Source of the DNA: Pseudomonadota bacterium
GTDB taxonomy: Bacteria > Pseudomonadota > Alphaproteobacteria > Rhizobiales > Beijerinckiaceae
Direction: 5' to 3'
Assembly: GCA_021781815.1 (NCBI GenBank)
Contig: JAJXWB010000025.1
Location: 1 to 53,066, forward strand
DNA length: 53,066 nt
Shown here: piece by piece, positions 43,483-51,746 of the stretch
Position numbering within the stretch: position 1 is the stretch's first letter
Layout of the letters: each line of letters opens with the position of its first letter
Position numbers and translations under genes: made by a program
Notes under the pieces: generated by a model
What the model saw: the letters and a program-made list of their open reading frames with translations, nothing else
Told to the model about the DNA's origin: nothing
Databases searched by the model: none

Positions 43483-44208
43483 ATGCTTTTGCGCGCCGGA
43501 CTTCTTCGACTGATGTTTTTGATCCCGATGGCGGCGCCAGCGCAGGCGCTTGTCGGGCCGACATCGGATGGCGTCGCCTTTGCGCCGCATGTCCTTATGA
43601 TTCTGGCGCAGACGCCGGGCCGGGCCGGGTTCTGCTCCGGCGTGCTGATCACACCCAGAGTTGTGCTGACAGCGGCGCATTGCGTCGCCGCCGCTGCCGA
43701 TACGCGCGTGCATTTTCGTGATTCCCGCGGCGCGCCCGTGCTGATCGCGGTGCGCCGAGTCGCACGTCATCCGGGCTATCGACCGGATGCGGTCGCGGCG
43801 CGCACAAAGTCCGTCGACCTCGCGCTTGTCGAGACATCGGAGCCCCTGCCCGCCTCGTTTGCGCCCGCCTCGATCGGCGCCGCGCCGGACGATGTCGGCG
43901 CGGACGTCGACATCGCCGGGTTCGGCGTCACGCGGCCCGGCGATCCCAGGACATCTGGTCAATTGCGGCGCGCGCGGCTTGTCCTCCGGGCTCCGCTGTC
44001 CGACCTGCTGCTCTGGCTCGACAGCCCCGACGGCGCCGGCGCCTGCACCGGCGATTCCGGCGCGCCTGTCTTCTGGAACGGCGCCGTGGCAGGCGTGGTC
44101 GCCTATGCGCAGGCGGCGCACGGGCGCGGTTGCGGCGGGCTCACGCAGGCGATCCGGGTCGCGCCGCAACGCGCCTGGATCGAGAGCGCGATCGCGGGCT
44201 GGCGCTGA
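43483..44208 (+). CDS. Secreted trypsin-like serine protease (S1) inside the GTA cluster
   Basis: 241 residues from ATG 43483: signal peptide (LLRLMFLIPMAAPAQA), then a complete S1 triad H66 (VLTAAHC), D112 (SVDLALVE) and S192 (CTGDSGAP). Four Cys at 51/67 and 188/217 can pair as in trypsin. It lies on the opposite strand from all GTA genes, starting 52 nt from the adaptor start and ending exactly where the capsid stop begins, so no common terminator separates them. S1 proteases of this bacterial type are periplasmic or secreted. A role in GTA maturation or release is possible but unsupported; it may simply be an inserted gene. Confidence 0.88.
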   Translation: MLLRAGLLRLMFLIPMAAPAQALVGPTSDGVAFAPHVLMILAQTPGRAGFCSGVLITPRVVLTAAHCVAAAADTRVHFRDSRGAPVLIAVRRVARHPGYRPDAVAARTKSVDLALVETSEPLPASFAPASIGAAPDDVGADVDIAGFGVTRPGDPRTSGQLRRARLVLRAPLSDLLLWLDSPDGAGACTGDSGAPVFWNGAVAGVVAYAQAAHGRGCGGLTQAIRVAPQRAWIESAIAGWR

Positions 44209-45441
44209 TCACGCCACGCCGAATTTCAGCAGCTTGATCGCATCGAAATCCTGTACGCCGCCGCCGACGCGCTTGGTCGTATAGAACATCACGTACGGCT
44301 TCGCGGAATAGGGATCGCGCAGCACGCGCACGCCGATCCTGTCGACCACGACATAGCCGCGGCTGAAATCGCCGAAGGCGACCGATAGCGAATCCGCTGC
44401 GATATCCGGCATGTCCTCGGCCTCGACGACGGGGAAGTTCATCAGAGTCGCCTGGGCGCCGAGCGTCGCCGGCGGCTCCCAGATGTACTCGCCGGTGGTC
44501 GTCTTGAATTTGCGCAGATCCGACTGCGTCCTGCGGTTCATCACGAATCGCGCGTTCTGGCGATATCCGGCCTTCAGCGCATAGACGAGATCGTAGAGAA
44601 TGTCGGACGGCGTGGTCGCAGCGAAGCCCGCCGACACGCCGGTGTCGATATAGCCGATCTTGCCAAAGGACCAGGACGCCTGCTGGACAGTCGGATAGGC
44701 GAGAAAGCCCGTCGGCTTGTTCACGCCATTGCCATTAACGAAGGCTGCTCCCTCCTGCTCGGCGAAGACGACGCCGACTTCGTCCGCAATCCATTGCTCG
44801 ATATCGACAACAGCATCGTCGAGCAGCGTCTGCGTCGCGGCCGGCATGGCGTAGAGTTCCATTGCCGGGAATGACATGTCGGCGATCTGCTGGGTCTGGG
44901 ACTGCGGCCGCGGATCGGATTCCGCCACCCATCCGGCCGCAGGGCCTGCATAGGAAAAGGCGCGGCGCAGCGAATGGGTGGAGATCTCGACGACGTTGGC
45001 GATCTGCCGGATCGGAGAGACCGTCGACATGCGCCGCAGGATGTCACGCTCGGCCGGCGTCGGCACGAGGTACCCGCCATCCGGGCCGGAGCCGGCGCTC
45101 ATCGCCTTCTGCTCGATGCTCCTGAGATTGGCGGCCTCGCCGGCGCGCATATAGAGGCCGAAGGCGGCCTTGTGTTCGCGATCGGCGTGATCGCTTTTCG
45201 CGCCGCTGCCCAGGCGCGGGCGACCGGCCTCGATCGCGAAACGGTCGAGGCGGCCCTTGGTCTCGTCAAGCGCGCGGTCGATGCGCGCGAGCTTCTCCTC
45301 GGTCACGACGTCGGCCGACAGCCGCGTCTCGATCTGCGCGAGCCGGTCGTCGTTGGTCTCGCGGAAAGCCGCGAAGGCGCGCCGCATTTCGTCGAAGGCG
45401 GCGGCCTCCGAGGCAAGCGATTTGTTCTCGTGGGTCTGCAT
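44209..45441 (-). CDS. GTA major capsid protein (HK97 fold)
   Basis: 410 residues from ATG 45441 with GAGGTGA 6 nt upstream. An N-terminal coiled-coil delta domain of about 100 residues is probably removed by the prohead protease. The HK97 body follows, with GGYLVPTPAERDILRRMSTVSPIRQIANVV, PAATQTLLDDAVVDIEQWIADEV, FVNGNGVNKPTGFL and VMNRRTQSDLRKFK. Forms the head shell. Confidence 0.95.
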   Translation of the reverse strand: MQTHENKSLASEAAAFDEMRRAFAAFRETNDDRLAQIETRLSADVVTEEKLARIDRALDETKGRLDRFAIEAGRPRLGSGAKSDHADREHKAAFGLYMRAGEAANLRSIEQKAMSAGSGPDGGYLVPTPAERDILRRMSTVSPIRQIANVVEISTHSLRRAFSYAGPAAGWVAESDPRPQSQTQQIADMSFPAMELYAMPAATQTLLDDAVVDIEQWIADEVGVVFAEQEGAAFVNGNGVNKPTGFLAYPTVQQASWSFGKIGYIDTGVSAGFAATTPSDILYDLVYALKAGYRQNARFVMNRRTQSDLRKFKTTTGEYIWEPPATLGAQATLMNFPVVEAEDMPDIAADSLSVAFGDFSRGYVVVDRIGVRVLRDPYSAKPYVMFYTTKRVGGGVQDFDAIKLLKFGVA

Positions 45442-45778
45442 GGAGTTCACCTCGTGCTGTTGGGACGCCGTCGCGCGAAAACGCCCGCGCCGGACGGCGA
45501 AACGCGGGTTCAGCGCCGCAGGGCGCGGAAGGGATTTGGGGGATCGCGAGTCCTGCTCGCCCGGAAATCAGCCGGCGGGGTCGCGCATGACCGCGGTCGC
45601 CTTCTCATTCGTCTCTTATTCGAACTCGGCGTGCAGAACGTCGAGATACCGCTTCGCTGCATCGGAACAGGAAAAATTCGCCGGAACAAATCCTTCAGGC
45701 CGCATGTGAAGTTCCGATCTCGATCAATTGTCGTTCAGCAGCATTCCATGTCGGACGGATATGCCCGGTGCGTCATTG
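45442..45778. other. Intergenic region upstream of the capsid gene with a hairpin
   Basis: 337 bp without a credible gene. On the minus strand, 45482-45508 forms a stem CCCGCG/CGCGGG with an inner CCG/CGG arm followed by cgtttt, 40 nt before the capsid start. It could be a weak attenuator or an mRNA-stabilising element in the capsid leader. The gap is longer than any other inside the operon. Confidence 0.45.
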
Positions 45779-46126
45779 CTACATCAGCCGGTCCTCGCCA
45801 ACGGCCATGTCGCGCACGGCCGGCGACAGGGGAAATCCGAAACCTCCGCCCTTCTCCAACCATTGCAGGTCGTCGATGCCGGACGGACGAGTGGCGTAGA
45901 GTTCCGCGCCGATCGTCTGCATCGCCAACAACAGCGCCTGGACGGAATCGACTCCGAAGGCCTGCCCCTGTCGCGTTCCGGTCGGCCAACCGATCTCGTA
46001 GGCGCAACACCAGTCGTTGCCCGAAGCTCTCGGCAGGTAGATCGTTACCGGGACAATACCAGACGCGCCGCTGGCGCCGAATTTCAGAACTCTCTGGGCG
46101 ATGGCGGTTCGTGGATTCGAATTCAT
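45779..46126 (-). CDS. DUF6968 family protein
   Basis: 115 residues from ATG 46126 (MNSNPRTAIAQRVL). Contains an IGWPTGTRQGQAFGVDSVQALLLAMQTIGAELYA signature of the DUF6968 family; no signal peptide or membrane helix. It starts 15 nt after the fused prohead protease gene. This pair is not part of the standard GTA set. Function unknown; an immunity-like or chaperone role toward the fused C-terminal domain is a guess from position. Confidence 0.72.
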   Translation of the reverse strand: MNSNPRTAIAQRVLKFGASGASGIVPVTIYLPRASGNDWCCAYEIGWPTGTRQGQAFGVDSVQALLLAMQTIGAELYATRPSGIDDLQWLEKGGGFGFPLSPAVRDMAVGEDRLM

Positions 46127-46141
46127 GTGACGTTCCAATTT

Positions 46142-47107
46142 CTAGAAACTGAGTGGCAGGATCGGCCTGCCGGCCAGGCAAGCGGCCAATCGCTCGCTTG
46201 CGCTGGCCCAACACTTCGCACGCGACATCCTTGATCCAAGCATTCGACACAAGGAGCTATCAAGCTCGTACTGCGCGTCGCATGCGTCAAGCGCCGCGGA
46301 AGCTGTGAATCCGGCGTCGTCCCCGGCAACGCCGGCCGTTGCGGAAACCGCCTGCGCCACAACGTTTGCGGCGGTCGCCAAAGGGGACGAGCCTCCGCCA
46401 CTCTCGTTCGTCCAGCGTCCAAGTTCATCCCGCGCCTGGTTGGGATCGAAACGCCGCTCCAGCGCTTTCGTGGCATTGCTGAGCCCTACTTCCATATTCG
46501 TCGCCGCCCGACGCCATCTCGACTGAGCGGCTCTCGCCGCAGCGTTGTCGAGCTGAAATGCGACACTCGCCATCGGGTCTGCCGCCCTTCGCTTCACCGC
46601 GGTCACGCGCGCCTGGGGCAGCATGGGGAAGGTAACCAGCGAAATCTCCCACAGGTCGATCTTCTGCAGATGCCGCAGGCCGGTCTTGCGATCCGTCTTC
46701 TCGCGTTCGGTGCGAAAGCCGATGGACAAGCCGTCGACCTGCCCCTCGCGCATCAGCGCCAGAATTTCTCGCGCGCGAGACACGGCGAGATTCAATCTGC
46801 CCCTCACTTTCAGGCCGACGCCGTCCTCGGCGACCGAGAGCCAGGCGCCGAGCGGCTCAGCCGGATCGTGTTGCCAGAGCATCTTGATCTGCGAGGCGCA
46901 GCGTTTGCGCAGGCTCGCCGCGAAGGCGCCGCGGTCGACCACGTCGCGGCCAAGGTCAGCTATTCCGAAAAGACTGGCGTAGCCCTCGAACTCGCCAACC
47001 GCGCTGACGGCGCCGAGCGCGAGCGGCGCGCGCTTGATCTGCGGCGCGCGTTTCAGGTCGTGCGTGAGGACGCGCGCCAGCATGGCGCGGTCGGCGCTGG
47101 TGATCAT
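46142..47107 (-). CDS. GTA prohead protease with C-terminal fusion
   Basis: 321 residues from ATG 47107 (CAGGAG 7 nt upstream). Residues about 25-180 are an HK97-type prohead protease: GEFEGYASLFGIADLGRDVVDRGAF, MLWQHDP (H80) and DGLSIGFRT (S128), then DLWEISLVTFPMLPQA. A standard GTA protease ends near here. Instead a helical linker leads to RRFDPNQARDELGRWTNESGGG (about 218-239), a motif I associate with rhizobial domain junctions, and a Cys-rich tail with C275, C287, C299 and C310 ending AACLAGRPILPLSF. The tail may be packaged in, or cleaved off during, capsid maturation; function unknown. Confidence 0.88.
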   Translation of the reverse strand: MITSADRAMLARVLTHDLKRAPQIKRAPLALGAVSAVGEFEGYASLFGIADLGRDVVDRGAFAASLRKRCASQIKMLWQHDPAEPLGAWLSVAEDGVGLKVRGRLNLAVSRAREILALMREGQVDGLSIGFRTEREKTDRKTGLRHLQKIDLWEISLVTFPMLPQARVTAVKRRAADPMASVAFQLDNAAARAAQSRWRRAATNMEVGLSNATKALERRFDPNQARDELGRWTNESGGGSSPLATAANVVAQAVSATAGVAGDDAGFTASAALDACDAQYELDSSLCRMLGSRMSRAKCWASASERLAACLAGRPILPLSF

Positions 47108-47132
47108 GCAGAACTCCTGTATCGAGTGGTCG

Positions 47133-47297
47133 TTACGGCTTGTCGCGCACCAGAACCGTGGCGGGCTTGCCGCCGCCCTTCGAGCGCGGCGCAATCTGTT
47201 CGAGCGTACGCCAGAAGGCGCGCATCACCTGCTCCGGATTCCGGGGCGCGGCGCGACGAGGCGATTGCGATGTGCGGGAAAAGAAGCGAAACGTCAT
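47133..47297 (-). CDS. Small GTA-cluster protein A
   Basis: 54 residues from ATG 47297, with GGGAGAG 6-7 nt upstream. Basic and Arg/Pro-rich, with NPEQVMRAFWRTLEQIAPRSKGG in the middle. It lies between portal and protease genes, where GTA gene 3.5 is found in Rhodobacter. No function known. Confidence 0.65.
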   Translation of the reverse strand: MTFRFFSRTSQSPRRAAPRNPEQVMRAFWRTLEQIAPRSKGGGKPATVLVRDKP

Positions 47298-47298
47298 G

Positions 47299-47487
47299 TC
47301 ATCTCTCCCGTCCGAAACGGCGGTTGAATCGCGCAAGTTCGCGCACGAAGGCGTCGAACCGCTGATTGGCGGCGGTCAGTTCACGCAGCGCGTACCAGAG
47401 CAGCGTCGAGGCGCCGCTCGCCCAGAGGAACAGCGCAAGATGCGCGAGGTCGCCGCGCTCGGCGATCAGCGTGGTGAGATCGGACAT
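47299..47487 (-). CDS. Small GTA-cluster protein B (gene 3.5-like)
   Basis: 62 residues from ATG 47487, with GGGGAG 9 nt upstream. One hydrophobic helix (LAHLALFLWASGASTLLWYAL, residues about 14-34) followed by a basic amphipathic helix. It starts about 17 nt inside the 3' end of the portal gene region. Probably the counterpart of the small membrane protein at this place in other GTA clusters. Confidence 0.65.
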   Translation of the reverse strand: MSDLTTLIAERGDLAHLALFLWASGASTLLWYALRELTAANQRFDAFVRELARFNRRFGRER

Positions 47488-47503
47488 GGGTCGGCGCTCC
47501 CCG

Positions 47504-48793
47504 TCAGTCGTCAGAAACATTGCGCCGTCGACGCGCATCGAGCGGAGCGATGTCGTGTCGATGCGAAGATTTGGCGAGACGGGCTTCGATCGGTGCATGA
47601 ACGACGCGTGCAGGCGCCGGCGCCTCGCCGGCCTTCATCGCCCCGAACCCCAGCGCTTCGCGCTTCTCGTCATTCGTCAGGAACGTCGCCGCATCGACGC
47701 GCGACCATTCGGCTGCGCGCTCCTCGGCAAGCGCGTCGATCCGGTCGACGTCGTAGTCGATGCGAAGGGTCGGCCATGCGGGCTTCAGCCAGTGCATGAA
47801 CGACGCCTGCAACCGCGCCGTCATGGGGATCACCGCGCCGCGCCAGAAGGCGCGATTGGCCTCGGCGTAATTGGCGCGCGTATTGTCGCCGGGCAAGCCT
47901 AGAATCAGCGGCGGCACGCCGAAGCACAGCGCGATTTCGCGCGCGGCGGCGGCCTTCGCATCGATGAAATCCATGTCTTTCGGCGACAGCGACAACGCCT
48001 TCCAGTCGAGACCGCCGTCGAGCAGCAGCGGACGCCCTGCATTGGCCGCGCCGGAGAAACTGTCCTCCAGCTCGCTCTTCAGCCGGCCGAACTGCGCATC
48101 GGTAAATTGCGCGCCATCCGCCGCTCCATAGACAAGCGCGCCGGAGGGGCGTGCGGAGTTGTCGAGCAGCGCCTTGTTCCAGAAGCCGGCGGCGTTATGC
48201 GTGTCGATCGCCATGTGGGCGGCGGCGAGCGGCGGCAGGCCGTAATGATCGTCAAGCGGATGAGCGAGCTTGATGTGCAGGATCGGTTCGACGCCATGGC
48301 CGCGCATTTCGTAGCGCAAGCGGTCGCCGGCGAAGACGTAGTCGAAGGCCGCAGGCCAGCCGCCTGGACCGGGCACGACACTCATGCGGTCGGCGCGCAG
48401 CGAATAAAGCTCGCGCAAATTCCCGTCGATCTGCGCGCCCTCGACATAGGCGTTGCCGAACAGCAGGAGATTGGTGACGAGAGATTCCAGAAAATCCGTC
48501 GTCGTGTCCGTTGGATTGGGCCGCGCCAGCAGATCGAGCAGGGGATGATCGACGATCTCCTGCTGCCCCTCATAGAGCCGCCAGGGAATGGTGGCGACGC
48601 TTTCTGCGACCATGCGCACACAGCGATGGACGACGGCGTTGCGTTCGTAGCCTTCGCGCGTCAACGCCACATAATCGCGCGGCGTCCAGCGCACATTGCC
48701 GAGAGTGTGCAGCGCCAGCAAGGCGCCGACGCGCGAGCGTTTTTCTTCGCGCGCGACGGGCGTCGCGCCGAACAGACGGGAGAACAAGGACAT
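47504..48793 (-). CDS. GTA portal protein (HK97 family)
   Basis: 429 residues from ATG 48793. HK97-portal signatures: RNAVVHRCVRMVAESVATIPWRLYEG, FLESLVTNLLLFGNAYVE, HIKLAHPLDDHYGLPPLAAAHMAIDTHNAAGFWNKALLDNSARPSGAL and FGVPPLILGLPGDNTRANYAEANRAFW. Forms the dodecameric vertex ring through which DNA enters. The last about 40 residues are Arg/His-rich and unusual. Confidence 0.95.
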   Translation of the reverse strand: MSLFSRLFGATPVAREEKRSRVGALLALHTLGNVRWTPRDYVALTREGYERNAVVHRCVRMVAESVATIPWRLYEGQQEIVDHPLLDLLARPNPTDTTTDFLESLVTNLLLFGNAYVEGAQIDGNLRELYSLRADRMSVVPGPGGWPAAFDYVFAGDRLRYEMRGHGVEPILHIKLAHPLDDHYGLPPLAAAHMAIDTHNAAGFWNKALLDNSARPSGALVYGAADGAQFTDAQFGRLKSELEDSFSGAANAGRPLLLDGGLDWKALSLSPKDMDFIDAKAAAAREIALCFGVPPLILGLPGDNTRANYAEANRAFWRGAVIPMTARLQASFMHWLKPAWPTLRIDYDVDRIDALAEERAAEWSRVDAATFLTNDEKREALGFGAMKAGEAPAPARVVHAPIEARLAKSSHRHDIAPLDARRRRNVSDD

Positions 48794-48863
48794 GGAGGGC
48801 TTTCTGAAGATGTGACGCCGACTCCCTCTCCCCGCCAGCGGCGAGAGGTTTCGAGCTAGGGTG

Positions 48864-50234
48864 CTACAGCCGCCGCATCCGCGGCTGCGTTTTCTCCGAC
48901 AGCGCAAGATGCGCTATGGCCCAGACGAGCGCGTCGAGGCGATCAGGGCTGGCGCCGTTGGCCAGTCCGTCCGGCCCGAACGAACACATCTCGTCTTCGA
49001 GATCGGGAAATGCGCCGACATGGCGCACGCGCCCCTGCTCGTAGAGCAACGCAACCGGCGAGGCGCGCAGATATTTTCCACGCGACGCGCGCACCTTCGT
49101 CACGGGGACGCTGGCGTCGGCTTCGGCGATTACAGCAGCCACCATGTCGCCGCCCTGGTTGACCTCGACGACGAGCGCATCCGCCTCGCGCTCGTGATAC
49201 AGCGCGACACAGCGCGCCGCCCATTCGGCCGGCCGCGCCGCCGGAAGAGTGGCGTCGGCCAGCACATGGAGAACGCCATTGGCGTCAATCCCGACGGCGA
49301 CGATGCCGCATTTGTCGGCGCGCCTGTGCGAGGCCGCCGGCGGATCGACAGCGACGACGATGCGCTGCAAGGGAGGCGCCCTGTCGATCCGCGCCCGTTC
49401 GATCATGTCGCGCGTCCAGAGCGCGTCGGCGCGTTCCTCGACGATCGCGCCGTCGATCTCCTGGCGCCCAAGCCGCGTGCCACCGTAACGCTCGTCGATC
49501 GCCTGCAGAAACGCCGGCGGAAGATGACGCGCGTTGCGCCGCGTCGACGCGCGCGTGACGACATTGGCGGGATCGGCCATCAGCTTCTTCAGAAGCGCAA
49601 GCGGGCGCGGCGTCGTCGTCACCATTGCGCGCGGCCAGTCGCCGAGGCGCAGACCGAATTGCAGCATGTCCCATGTCTCCTGCGCACGCCGCCATTTCGC
49701 GATCTCGTCGCACCATGCGGCGCCGAATTGCGGGCCGCGCAGGCTTTCGGGATCTTCAGCCGAAAACACCTGCGCCACGGCGCCGTTGCGCCAGGTGAGG
49801 CGCCGACGCGACACTTCCCATGTCGGGCGGTCCCATTTGCCGTGCGCGGACAGAACGCCGGACACGCCCTCCACCATCACGTCGCGCGCATCGGCCCACG
49901 TCTCGCCAACAAGCGCGATGCGGCCGACCGGCGCATCGGTGTAGTCGCAGAAGCCGCCGGCAAGCGCGCGCACCCATTCCGCGCCGGCGCGCGTCTTGCC
50001 CGCGCCACGCCCGCCGACGAACAGCCAGGCGCGCCAGGGCGCCCCCACCGCCGTCGTAGGCGGCGGCAATTGCTCGTCGCGCGCCTGCGTCTCGAACATC
50101 GAAAGCAGCGCCTCGATCTTGCGCGGGCTGAAGACTTCCAGCAGTTCAGCCGTCTTCCCTATCCTCGCGCAATACATCAAGGCGTCGCGAAAGCTCGCGC
50201 CGGAGCTCGGCGAGATCGAGCGGAAGTTCGTCAT
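48864..50234 (-). CDS. GTA terminase large subunit
   Basis: 456 residues from ATG 50234, which has AGGA 10 nt upstream but overlaps the small-terminase gene by 89 nt; ATG 50177 is the alternative. ATPase domain: Walker A FVGGRGAGKTRAGAEWVR, Walker B AAWCDEIAKW, coupling motif VTTTPRP. RNase-H-like nuclease with VVAVDPPAA, VVEVNQGGD and DRLDALVWAI acidic residues. It cuts host DNA and packages it into heads. Confidence 0.95.
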   Translation of the reverse strand: MTNFRSISPSSGASFRDALMYCARIGKTAELLEVFSPRKIEALLSMFETQARDEQLPPPTTAVGAPWRAWLFVGGRGAGKTRAGAEWVRALAGGFCDYTDAPVGRIALVGETWADARDVMVEGVSGVLSAHGKWDRPTWEVSRRRLTWRNGAVAQVFSAEDPESLRGPQFGAAWCDEIAKWRRAQETWDMLQFGLRLGDWPRAMVTTTPRPLALLKKLMADPANVVTRASTRRNARHLPPAFLQAIDERYGGTRLGRQEIDGAIVEERADALWTRDMIERARIDRAPPLQRIVVAVDPPAASHRRADKCGIVAVGIDANGVLHVLADATLPAARPAEWAARCVALYHEREADALVVEVNQGGDMVAAVIAEADASVPVTKVRASRGKYLRASPVALLYEQGRVRHVGAFPDLEDEMCSFGPDGLANGASPDRLDALVWAIAHLALSEKTQPRMRRL

Positions 50235-50760
50235 CCGGCTGTCCTGAAGCTTCGCCCGCTTTCGTGGTGCTGGCCTCGATCGCGCGCAGGCTGGCCAGCG
50301 ACCGGGTCAACGATGCGAGCGTGCGCGCACGCGTCTCGCGCTCCGCCGGCGGCGCGGCGGCGGCGCGCGCCTGCAACGCGGCCAGTTCCTCTTCCAGCGC
50401 GACGCGCAGGCGTTGCACCAGCGCCATGACATCGGACGTTCCGGGCGGCGCATCAGACGACCTCGCCCGCTTGCGGGCGGGCGCTGAACCGGCTGCGTTG
50501 TTCGGTTTCGCCGTCCTCTTGTTCCTCGCGGCTTTCGCCCGCGCCTTGTTCACCCCGGCTTTCGCCCGGGCGCCGGCGCGGGACTGCGGCGTGGCGCGCG
50601 GGGCCCAGTGGAAGCGCCTGCGCATCGCGTAAATCTGGTCCTTCGAGAACCCTTCGTCGCGCGCTATGTCGGCGACAGCGTCGGCGCTCGATTCGTAGCG
50701 CAGCCTTATGCGGGCGATCTGCTCGGGCGGCAGTTGGGCATAGTGGCAAACGGGCGGCAT
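50146..50760 (-). CDS. GTA small terminase-like protein
   Basis: 204 residues from ATG 50760. N-terminal helix-turn-helix-like LRYESSADAVADIARDEGFSKDQIYAMRRRFHW; a basic Lys/Arg/Ala-rich linker (about 60-100); C-terminal helical region (LVQRLRVALEEELAALQARAAA... LRRELSRRLDVLRED) probably for oligomerisation and contact with the large subunit. First gene of the cluster. The upstream promoter region has been interrupted by an IS element at 50884. Confidence 0.82.
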   Translation of the reverse strand: MPPVCHYAQLPPEQIARIRLRYESSADAVADIARDEGFSKDQIYAMRRRFHWAPRATPQSRAGARAKAGVNKARAKAARNKRTAKPNNAAGSAPARKRARSSDAPPGTSDVMALVQRLRVALEEELAALQARAAAAPPAERETRARTLASLTRSLASLRAIEASTTKAGEASGQPDDELPLDLAELRRELSRRLDVLREDREDG

Positions 50761-50875
50761 GAAGGCCCCGGGCGGACGCGCGCCAGCGGCAGGACCGGCC
50801 CTCGCCGCCCACCGCCGCAAAGCGCAGTTTTGGAGAATGCCTGGAACCTACCCGAGGAGCGTCGCGCTGTCAAGG

Positions 50876-50883
50876 ATTATTTT
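50876..50883. repeat. Target-site duplication, left copy
   Basis: ATTATTTT next to the left inverted repeat; the same 8 bp recur at 52971-52978. Eight bp is the known duplication size of IS1595-family elements. Confidence 0.75.
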
Positions 50884-50974
50884 CCGCATTATATCGTTGA
50901 CACCACAGACTCAATGCCTAGTATGAAATTGCCAGGCCGGCGTATATCGCAGCGTTTACAGGGAGGTTGACGCC

Positions 50975-51208
50975 ATGATAGATTGTGATATGGCGCGAGA
51001 AATTACTAGGAACAGAATCCACAGCGAGGCGAAAGCACTCGATTGCGCGCCCGCGTCTGAGATTGAAATCACGCCCGATATGATTGATGCGGGACTGACG
51101 GAACTAGCGTGCTTCAACCCTGAAGAAAGCGACTACTCGAAAACGGTTGAATCAATTCTTAGAGCGGCGTTGGCCAATTTTGTTCTACATCATCCGAAAA
51201 GGTGCTAG
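50975..51208 (+). CDS. Passenger hypothetical protein 1
   Basis: 77 residues; ATG 50975 has GGGAGG 8 nt upstream. Acidic; the core EITPDMIDAGLTELACFNPEESDYSKTVESILRAALA resembles small hypothetical proteins common in alphaproteobacteria that sit beside mobile genes. No function known. Its 3' end overlaps the convergent HEPN-like gene by 50 nt. Confidence 0.65.
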   Translation: MIDCDMAREITRNRIHSEAKALDCAPASEIEITPDMIDAGLTELACFNPEESDYSKTVESILRAALANFVLHHPKRC

Positions 51209-51746
51209 ATAACGTGTAACCGTGTTTCCTGTTGAATATAAGTAGGGCTGTTTGCAATTTCATGATGTTCTGCACAACAATATTTACTGCAGCAACCGAT
51301 ACTGGAAAGCTTTTTCCTTTTGATTCTCCTTTGAAAATTGTCCAGCACGGTGGTCGGTTGACTGCTGTATCGCCAAATCCAGCAGCGAATGCTTTACCGC
51401 TTGCCACTCCGATTACCATCATGTCCCCGATTTGTGAGGGGAGTTGAGTTGTAAGGTTTTGATGTATGATGCCGTGAACGATTATATTTCTATCGCGTAC
51501 CACGGATATGGATTGTTTGTTTATTTGCTTCAGAAGCTCAATATCTTCGGCGGAGTGCTTGCCTTCCGCATATTCGACAATCCGTTGAAGCCTGTTCCTA
51601 AGATCAAGGCTGTGCGTCAAAATAGGCCCCAGCCGTTGATTTACGTCCAAAAGCCCCCAAATCGTTGCTTCAGCCGTATGTTCTAGGCTCGCATAGGTGA
51701 CACAAAGAATGCCAACTGCTGTGAGGGTGTGCGGAGATGGTTCCAA
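51159..51746 (-). CDS. Passenger HEPN-like hypothetical protein
   Basis: 195 residues from TTG 51746, supported by AAGGA about 7 nt upstream. Mostly helical; YASLEHTAEATIWGLLDVNQRLGPILTHSLDLRNRLQRIVEYAEGKHS... is followed by INKQSISVVRDRNIIVHGIIH. The RNxxxH motif at the end of a helix is that of HEPN domains, many of which are RNases in toxin or defence systems. The gene is much more AT-rich than the surrounding chromosome. It is not needed for transposition, so it is a passenger. Assignment rests on motif and helix pattern only. Confidence 0.6.
   Translation of the reverse strand: MEPSPHTLTAVGILCVTYASLEHTAEATIWGLLDVNQRLGPILTHSLDLRNRLQRIVEYAEGKHSAEDIELLKQINKQSISVVRDRNIIVHGIIHQNLTTQLPSQIGDMMVIGVASGKAFAAGFGDTAVNRPPCWTIFKGESKGKSFPVSVAAVNIVVQNIMKLQTALLIFNRKHGYTLSSTFSDDVEQNWPTPL

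Noticed and set aside
45735-46250. A 171-codon minus-strand frame overlapping the DUF6968 gene
   Set aside because: The DUF6968 frame has the family signature; this one is Arg-rich with no motif.
30026-50760. An intact temperate prophage
   Set aside because: No integrase, repressor, replication or attachment sites are visible, and the gene order is that of a GTA. Lysis genes alone do not make it a phage.
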